Shown in pieces: positions 1 through 4,910 of a stretch of DNA of 6,916 bases. Source of the DNA: Euryarchaeota archaeon UBA91 (GTDB lineage: Archaea; Thermoplasmatota; Poseidoniia; Poseidoniales; Poseidoniaceae); NCBI GenBank assembly GCA_002499705.1, contig DAMU01000053.1:1-6916 (forward strand). Reading direction: 5' to 3'. The notes under the pieces are model-generated. The model had not been told where the DNA came from and did no database searches. It worked only from the letters and a program-made list of their open reading frames with translations. Numbering within the stretch: the stretch's first letter is position 1; every line of letters begins with the position of its first letter. The position numbers and the translations under genes are program-made.

Positions 1-477
1 ACTCTCCATAACGACAGCGCCGATGACTCATTCCAACGCGAACCCTTTATCGGTCAATTTGAAGTTCTTGACAACAACGGTACTGGCACCGGTTTTGATC
101 TGAGCCTCATCACGGTTCACACCAAGCCCGGAGAAGAAACGATTGACGAAATCAATGCATTACCGCATGTCGTCAACACCTATCTTGAGAACAATCCGAA
201 TGAATCAGAAGTCGTGATACTTGGAGATTTTAACGCGGCGTGCTCCTATGTGTCTTCCAATGAACTTTCCAACTCTCCGTTAGCACATTCAAATTTCACA
301 TGGATTATTGAAAACAATGTTGACACAACCGTTTCTGACAGCTATTGTGCTTACGACCGAATCGTAACCAACGGCGATCTTGATGGAAGGCTCGTAGGGA
401 CTTGGGGGGTCGACACTTCCTTTTCTGACAGTGATATATCGGACCATTATCCAGTTTGGTTTGACATCAAAAGGTAA
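1..477 (+). CDS. DNase I-like endonuclease, C-terminal part (5' end outside window)
   Basis: The open frame from base 1 to the TAA at 475-477 gives 158 residues of an endonuclease/exonuclease/phosphatase-fold protein. It matches the deoxyribonuclease I branch closely. Seen in window residue numbers: QREPF near 12-16, VHTKPG at 39-44 (His40 matches the first catalytic His), GDFNAACSYV at 75-84 (Asp76 and Asn78, metal/phosphate ligands), CAYDRIV at 116-122, and the terminal SDHYPVWF (Asp148, His149, second catalytic pair). Cys81 and Cys116 sit where DNase I has its structural disulfide, which suggests an exported protein; the N-terminus that would carry a signal peptide is missing. Known for the family: divalent-metal-dependent cleavage of double-stranded DNA. 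Inferred role: attack on external DNA, for nutrition or competition. The stop abuts the stop of the facing SDR gene with no spacer. Confidence 0.9.
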   Translation, partial: TLHNDSADDSFQREPFIGQFEVLDNNGTGTGFDLSLITVHTKPGEETIDEINALPHVVNTYLENNPNESEVVILGDFNAACSYVSSNELSNSPLAHSNFTWIIENNVDTTVSDSYCAYDRIVTNGDLDGRLVGTWGVDTSFSDSDISDHYPVWFDIKR

Positions 478-1293
478 TCAAATACTTCTCAATCGGCCAC
501 CGTCGACCGCTAAACTCACACCACGAATTCCTCCAGACGCAGGAAGTGCGAGGAAAGTAATTGCAGATGCAGTTTCCAGAGGGTCAATCAAACGTTCAAT
601 TGGAACTTGACTCATCCAGCCTTCATGCACATCATCGAGACTCTTTCCAGTTCGTTCGTGAATTGATGCAGCCAGAGAATCCAACCGCTCTGTATCGGTG
701 AAACCCGGTAAGACATTGTTGATGGTAATGCACGGTGCTAATTCACGGGACAGACTTTTTGCCCAAGAAGCCATAGCGCCACGAAGAGTATTGGAAAGTC
801 CGATGTTTGGAATTGGTTCTTTAACCGATGTTGAAATGATTTGAATAATACGCCCATAACCAATCTTTTCCATTGCTGGGGCTAATGATTGTACGAGTGT
901 GTGGGCGGCATGGAGATGTCGCTTGAAAGGGGCTTCAAAGTCTTCCACTGAGTTGCTGAGTAAGGGGCCACCAGGGGGCCCTCCGGCATTGTTTACCAAA
1001 ATGTGAATTGGACCACGTTGCTCGACTAAAGTTTGAATTGTGGGTTTGATTGAAGCGGTTTCTTCAAGATCGAGCACGAGCGCTTTGTGCTCCCCGCTAC
1101 CAAGTTCTGATAATTCTTCACACAGACTCACAAGAGCATCATGACTCCGAGCACTTACCGTGACATTTGCTCCAGCCTTTGCCATCATCTTAGCAGTTGC
1201 AGCACCGATGCCTTTGCTTGCACCACATACCAATACATGCTTTCCCGTGAGCGCATTTGTAGAGTAAGGATAGTCGTTACCTAGGAGGTCCAT
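478..1293 (-). CDS. SDR family oxidoreductase with atypical active site
   Basis: A 271-residue Rossmann-fold short-chain dehydrogenase/reductase, a usual length. The nucleotide-binding motif GASKGIG is at residues 24-30, Arg49 after the second strand hints at NADP(H) preference, and NNAGG is at 101-105. The C-terminal part has NNVLPGFTDTERL (192-204) and ends in VDGG, as in the FabG/BKR-like group. The usual catalytic YxxxK is absent: aligned on the PIPN stretch, it reads SNTLR (Ser167, Arg171). I recall an SDR subgroup with this S-N-x-x-R pattern, so this is probably a subfamily trait and not decay. The substrate cannot be read from sequence. ATG 1293 is the first start after an in-frame TGA; a GAGGAG lies about 11 bases upstream of it, at 1311-1316. 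It lies 40 bases downstream of the hydrolase gene on the same strand and is probably co-transcribed with it. Confidence 0.88.
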   Translation of the reverse strand: MDLLGNDYPYSTNALTGKHVLVCGASKGIGAATAKMMAKAGANVTVSARSHDALVSLCEELSELGSGEHKALVLDLEETASIKPTIQTLVEQRGPIHILVNNAGGPPGGPLLSNSVEDFEAPFKRHLHAAHTLVQSLAPAMEKIGYGRIIQIISTSVKEPIPNIGLSNTLRGAMASWAKSLSRELAPCITINNVLPGFTDTERLDSLAASIHERTGKSLDDVHEGWMSQVPIERLIDPLETASAITFLALPASGGIRGVSLAVDGGRLRSI

Positions 1294-1333
1294 GATGAGG
1301 GGAGAGGGTACTCCTCAAAGGGTCTTTCGTATT

Positions 1334-2110
1334 TCACAGCCAGTCGAGAATTGTGTCCAATTCGACCAACCAATCATCTGAGGCTACATCAATAATTGAA
1401 TAATGGTCACCGGGTAACCACAGTTTCTGTACATCCGTGCCCTTTGCCTTCATAATTCGTGCATATGTGTCGGATTGTTCCTTAGGAACATCGGTATCTC
1501 GCTCGCCGTGAATAAGCAAAACCGGAGCATTAGGAGGGTGGCTAATCGGATTCAACTGGTCCCATAGCGTTGGATTTTCCTCTGGGCTGCAGCCAATCCA
1601 TTTGCGAACAGCATCCCCTTCATCGGAAAGTTTTGCTCTGTCAGCGCCAACAACATCTGTTATCGGGGCTTGAGCAATTGCTAGCCAAGGCTTCCTCTCC
1701 GCTTTTGCAGCCAACATTAACGCAAGGTGACCTCCAGCGGAGTGACCCATTACCATCGAACGAGTGATGTCGATTCCCGGAAGAAGCGCAAGTTGCCCCC
1801 AAGCACGTAAAACATCCGAAAGAGTATCCATCCAAACGCCCTCATCACCATCACTCCATCCTTTGAATTCGATATTCCAAGCTGCTACACCTGCTTCAGC
1901 AAGGTCTTGAGCAATAGGTTTCATCAGTTCGCTTGTCCACGACTTCTTCCAAAAGCCACCGTGAATGAGCATAATGCATGGAATTCCTACGTCTTTTTGG
2001 AAAGGAGAAGGGTCATCAGGCATGTGTAAATCTGCAAATTGCCAGTCTTCTGCTCCCCACTGCATGCGGTCGACTGCCATAGTCGAATGCTGCGAGGCGT
2101 CATGTATCAC
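1334..2110 (-). CDS. alpha/beta hydrolase (HGG-type esterase/formamidase-like)
   Basis: A 258-residue alpha/beta-hydrolase. Residues 50-54 read HGGFW, the oxyanion-hole motif of the HGG esterase group. GHSAGG at 122-127 is the nucleophile elbow with Ser124. HGERDTDVP at 201-209 supplies the acid (probably Asp205), and GDHYSIID with His236 completes the triad. The layout, with AWNIEFKG after the second strand, resembles the kynurenine-formamidase-like/BD-FAE hydrolases, but the substrate is unknown. No signal peptide or membrane segment is seen, so it is likely cytoplasmic. The GTG at 2110 is chosen because a TATA-like TTTAAA lies about 30 bases upstream, giving a near-leaderless transcript; ATGs at 2080 and 2065 are alternatives and would keep the whole fold. 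It probably leads a two-gene unit with the SDR. Confidence 0.87.
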   Translation of the reverse strand: MIHDASQHSTMAVDRMQWGAEDWQFADLHMPDDPSPFQKDVGIPCIMLIHGGFWKKSWTSELMKPIAQDLAEAGVAAWNIEFKGWSDGDEGVWMDTLSDVLRAWGQLALLPGIDITRSMVMGHSAGGHLALMLAAKAERKPWLAIAQAPITDVVGADRAKLSDEGDAVRKWIGCSPEENPTLWDQLNPISHPPNAPVLLIHGERDTDVPKEQSDTYARIMKAKGTDVQKLWLPGDHYSIIDVASDDWLVELDTILDWL

Positions 2111-2138
2111 CCTTACTCTTTGGTTCGTACTTACAACA

Positions 2139-2146
2139 TTTTAAAC
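2139..2146. promoter_or_regulatory. Palindromic TATA-like box in the hydrolase/peroxidase divergent region
   Basis: TTTTAAAC at 2139-2146 contains the palindrome TTTAAA (2140-2145). Its centre is about 26 bases before the peroxidase ATG at 2169 and about 32 bases before the hydrolase GTG at 2110. That is the spacing expected for an archaeal TATA box with leaderless or nearly leaderless starts in both directions. No other strong AT-rich box lies in 2111-2168. This reading assumes an archaeal host. Confidence 0.45.
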
Positions 2147-2168
2147 CGTGATATCAAAACGCAACATC

Positions 2169-2624
2169 ATGAGTAATCCATTGGATATTGAAATCGAGAA
2201 GATGAACGGCGAAAAGACAACTTTGCGTTCACTCGCTGCCTCCGGTTCTGAACAATGGATTGTTGTGAATGTAGCAAGTTCGTGCGGTTTCACCAAACAG
2301 TACGCTGATTTGCAAGCAGCATATGCCAGCAGTAATGTCACCATTGTTGGTTTTCCATGCAATCAGTTTGGAGGTCAAGAGCCGGGGACGCATGAAGAAA
2401 TTTGTGATTTTACCTCATCGAAGTATAACGTGACTTTTCCTCTTATGGCGAAAATCGATGTCAAAGGTGAGAATCAACACCCGCTTTTTACTGAATTATG
2501 CCAGTCGACTGGTGCAGGTGGAAACAGTGGTGACATTCGTTGGAACTTCGAAAAGTTCCTTGTCTCCAAAGACGGATCAGTGACTCGTTTTTCGTCGAGA
2601 GATTTACCTTCAGATATGTTGTGA
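2169..2624 (+). CDS. Glutathione peroxidase family thiol peroxidase (Cys type)
   Basis: A 151-residue thioredoxin-fold peroxidase of the GPx/BtuE family that reduces hydrogen peroxide or organic hydroperoxides with thiols. The signatures are VNVASSCGFT (33-42) with peroxidatic Cys39 (codon TGC, not selenocysteine TGA), FPCNQFGGQEPG (62-73) with Gln70, and RWNFEKFLV (124-132) with Trp125 and Asn126; these four residues are the catalytic tetrad. The resolving Cys usual in thioredoxin-dependent members (in FCxxxYxVTFP) is Thr82 here, while a Cys sits three residues earlier, at 79. The protein ends soon after the RF..P motif, about ten residues short of many relatives. ATG 2169 fits a leaderless start 26 bases after the TATA-like box; a GTG at 2148 would add seven non-conserved residues. 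The last 15 bases overlap the facing GST-like gene. Confidence 0.93.
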   Translation: MSNPLDIEIEKMNGEKTTLRSLAASGSEQWIVVNVASSCGFTKQYADLQAAYASSNVTIVGFPCNQFGGQEPGTHEEICDFTSSKYNVTFPLMAKIDVKGENQHPLFTELCQSTGAGGNSGDIRWNFEKFLVSKDGSVTRFSSRDLPSDML

Positions 2625-3293
2625 AGTTCCGATTCCATCGAAAGCATTTGGACGATACATCCAACGTGCTTGGTCATCATTATCGTAGTATTTTTTGACT
2701 TTCGGTTCGTTTGACATTTTTTCATGAAATGCGAGCAGTGATGGATAATTGGCTAACATCTCTCCAGTGACTCCGTCAAATTCTCCAGAGAAAAGGTTGA
2801 ACGTATCGATGAAGGCTTTAACGTCGGCAATCGTCATTGATTCGGTATTCGCTAACCACCCAGTCGTTGAATTCTCAAAGACTTTCGAAATTGCTTTCAT
2901 CGCTCGGTCCATTTTGCCGTCCTCTGCAAATAATTCTTTTCGAGCAGCCATTTTTTCATCGAGGTCTTCAATCGAAAAGGTAGGTATGAACGCCTCTCGC
3001 CATCCATTGATAACCTCGACTAACTCATCGACTTTGGCACGAATAAAGAGGTCTTCTGGTTCGAGTCCAGCGAGGGCTCCAGTATAGCGTAGAAGCGCAT
3101 TCGATTCAGCAATAACTCCATCCGGAGTTCGTATGATTGGCAAGAATCCCCATGGTAATTCTCCTTGCAGCTTTAGTTCCATATACCCGTCCCAATCGAC
3201 CACGGTGTTTTTCCATTCAAGCCCAGAGAGTTCAAGACAAAATCGTGATGTTTCGGCAAATCCGGGAGACCCGAAATAGATGAGTTCATGCAT
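2610..3293 (-). CDS. Glutathione S-transferase-like protein
   Basis: A 227-residue protein with the two-domain GST layout. The N-terminal thioredoxin-like domain starts HELIYFGSPGFAETSRF. Tyr6 and the YF...G.AE..R pattern match the catalytic Tyr and first helix of sigma/alpha/pi-type GSTs. The segment with LPII (Pro52, the cis-proline position) followed by DGVIAESNALLRY holds Glu63-Ser64, the gamma-glutamyl binding pair. The C-terminal all-helical domain includes MTIADVKAFIDTF, the usual D-containing helix motif. The family conjugates or otherwise moves glutathione; the real thiol partner here is unknown because most archaea lack glutathione. ATG 3293 follows the aspS stop by 51 bases on the same strand, so it may be the second gene of an aspS transcript. 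It overlaps the convergent peroxidase gene by 15 bases, and the two may act in the same peroxide/electrophile defence. Confidence 0.88.
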   Translation of the reverse strand: MHELIYFGSPGFAETSRFCLELSGLEWKNTVVDWDGYMELKLQGELPWGFLPIIRTPDGVIAESNALLRYTGALAGLEPEDLFIRAKVDELVEVINGWREAFIPTFSIEDLDEKMAARKELFAEDGKMDRAMKAISKVFENSTTGWLANTESMTIADVKAFIDTFNLFSGEFDGVTGEMLANYPSLLAFHEKMSNEPKVKKYYDNDDQARWMYRPNAFDGIGTSQHI

Positions 3294-3344
3294 GGAGCGT
3301 CCAACGAAGAGAGGTTCTTGAACACTCCTCCATCGAATCTTGGT

Positions 3345-4757
3345 TCACGGACTGACACGTCGTCTGTCTCGTGGGAACAACACCGTTTCACGAACATTCT
3401 TTGAGCCGGTGAGTTTCATCAAGATACGTTCGACGCCAAGTCCCCATCCCGCATGTGGAGGTACTCCATGACGGAATCCAGCAACATAGAATTCGAATTC
3501 TTCCGGGTCCAAGTCCATTTCTTTGAGGTTTTCAATAAGAACATCGATACGATGTTCTCGCTGACCGCCGGAAGTCAATTCATCACGGCCAAAGTTAAGA
3601 TCAAAGCCTCTACTCAGTTGTCGTCCAGTGCTTCCATCTTCACCTTCAACATGGTGGATATAAAATGGTTTGAGGTCCATTGGCCATCGAGGAAGGAAGT
3701 AAAATTGCGGTAAATCTTCTGCCAAAAGGTCCGAGTTCTCAGCGTCAATATCGTCGCCCCATTCGATCTTACCGCCTTTACGCTGAATAGTTTCTATCGC
3801 ATCGCAATACGATAGTCGAGGGAAGGGCAATTCTGGGACAATGACTTCAACTGGCTCTTCATCTTGAGTTGCTCTGTAAGCATTGATTGTCTCGATGAAT
3901 TGTTGAGATTCTGGGTCTTCTGCAACCGATTTCCACATGTGGTGAATCATTCGTTCAAGCACGCCCATAACGTCATCATCGTTGGCCCATGAGCATTCAA
4001 TATCAAAAGAAATGAACTCATTCAGGTGACGATAAGTGTCGTGCTTTTCTGCGCGGAAGGCAGGTCCAATTTCGAATACTCTTTCCAGTCCACCAGACAT
4101 GCAAAGTTGCTTGAAGAGTTGCGGGGATTGGTTGAGGAATGCTGGCGTATCAAAGTACATCATTGGGAAGAGATCAGTGCCTCCTTCGGTTGCCGTCGCC
4201 ACAATTTTAGGCGTATGGGTTTCAAAAAATCCTTCATTGATGAGGGCTTCACGACCATACTGTAGAATCTTGCCTCGAAGATGGAACATTGCGTTAACGT
4301 GAGAGCGCCGCAAATCGAGGAATCTGTTGTCAAGTCGGGTGTCGAGAGCGACATGAACGGTATCAGTAATTCCGAGAGGCAATGGCGCAACTGCACGGGA
4401 AATGAGGTTGACGGATGAGGCGATGACTTCGTATGCAGGAGGAGGAGTTGGTTCGCCTTCCTTCGCTTTTGGTGGCCTCTTTTCAGAGACAGTTCCAGTG
4501 AACTGGAGAGTAGATTCTCGAGTCATACGCTGAATTAGGTCCAATGCTTCTTCACCTACATTGTCACTTTTGAGGAAAATCTGAGTAGTCCCGGTTCCGT
4601 CTCGCAGGTCGACAAAGCAGATTGCTCCCTTCCCACGGTTTGCTTCCATGAATCCAGATACAGTGACTTCTTGGCCAATTAAATCAGCGCCTTTTGATTG
4701 AATTTCGCCGAGTGTGTGTGTTCGGTATGCGGTCGGTACCCAGGTGGTCATGGTCAT
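3345..4757 (-). CDS. aspS: Aspartyl-tRNA synthetase, archaeal type
   Basis: A 470-residue class IIb synthetase that joins aspartate to tRNA-Asp. The N-terminal OB-fold anticodon-binding domain runs from YRTHTLGEI (11-19) to about residue 120. The catalytic domain follows, with DTRLDNRFLDLRR (139-151), HTPKIVATATEGG (181-193), QSPQLFKQ (210-217), motif 2 FRAEKHDTYRHLNEF (234-248), GGQREHR (397-403), motif 3 GWGLGVERIL (437-446), and the terminal FPRDRRRVSP. Length and C-terminus match archaeal/eukaryotic AspRS; the large bacterial GAD insertion is absent. In the OB fold, the Trp that reads the anticodon in discriminating archaeal enzymes appears as Glu38, so tRNA-Asn charging cannot be excluded. 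The start is uncertain: ATG 4757 or 4751 fits the family N-terminus, while an in-frame GTG at 4832 or ATG at 4778 would add an unconserved basic extension. It is divergent from metK. Confidence 0.96.
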   Translation of the reverse strand: MTMTTWVPTAYRTHTLGEIQSKGADLIGQEVTVSGFMEANRGKGAICFVDLRDGTGTTQIFLKSDNVGEEALDLIQRMTRESTLQFTGTVSEKRPPKAKEGEPTPPPAYEVIASSVNLISRAVAPLPLGITDTVHVALDTRLDNRFLDLRRSHVNAMFHLRGKILQYGREALINEGFFETHTPKIVATATEGGTDLFPMMYFDTPAFLNQSPQLFKQLCMSGGLERVFEIGPAFRAEKHDTYRHLNEFISFDIECSWANDDDVMGVLERMIHHMWKSVAEDPESQQFIETINAYRATQDEEPVEVIVPELPFPRLSYCDAIETIQRKGGKIEWGDDIDAENSDLLAEDLPQFYFLPRWPMDLKPFYIHHVEGEDGSTGRQLSRGFDLNFGRDELTSGGQREHRIDVLIENLKEMDLDPEEFEFYVAGFRHGVPPHAGWGLGVERILMKLTGSKNVRETVLFPRDRRRVSP

Positions 4758-4842
4758 GGGGGGACGGGTTGAGAACATCAACCATTCGTTTCGTCGGTAT
4801 CGGTTTTGAATGTCACAATTGCGTATTTTCACTGCATTTATT

Positions 4843-4860
4843 CCTTATAAGAATTATAGG
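4843..4860 (-). promoter_or_regulatory. AT-rich TATA-like promoter element for aspS
   Basis: On the minus strand this reads CCTATAATTCTTATAAGG, with two TATA-like cores (TATAAT near 4853-4858 and TTATAA at 4845-4850). The nearer core would place transcription start near 4821, giving a leader of about 64 bases to ATG 4757. The farther core would place it near 4830, almost on the alternative GTG 4832. The block is also an imperfect dyad (CCTTATAA facing TTATAGG, with one extra T). Assignment assumes an archaeal basal promoter. Confidence 0.45.
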
Positions 4861-4876
4861 TTAAGTAATTAGGCGG

Positions 4877-4888
4877 TTTATTCATATA
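4877..4888 (+). promoter_or_regulatory. TATA-like promoter element for metK
   Basis: TTTATTCATATA is centred about 28 bases before the metK ATG at 4911, the usual distance between an archaeal TATA box and the transcription start. This implies a leaderless metK message. The 22 bases between box and ATG are GC-richer and show no Shine-Dalgarno sequence, in line with this. Confidence 0.5.
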
Positions 4889-4910
4889 GGCGTGGATTGG
4901 CGCCCACACC

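Noticed and set aside
2283..2285. Possible selenocysteine peroxidase
   Set aside because: The catalytic codon (residue 39) is TGC, plain Cys; no reason to invoke recoding.
2749..3087. 112-codon plus-strand frame opposite the GST-like gene
   Set aside because: The minus strand carries clear GST motifs throughout; this frame is Ser/Asn/Arg-rich with no domain, as expected of an antisense shadow.
3453..3713. Plus-strand open frame of 86 codons
   Set aside because: It lies wholly antisense to the highly conserved catalytic part of aspS and has no recognisable motif or promoter; a shadow frame.
4026..4302. Two overlapping plus-strand open frames inside aspS
   Set aside because: Both are antisense to the motif 2 region of AspRS, in different frames, with low-information proteins.
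4861..4910. SAM riboswitch before metK
   Set aside because: The space upstream of metK is too short, has a TATA-like box about 28 bases from the ATG, and shows no multi-helix structure.
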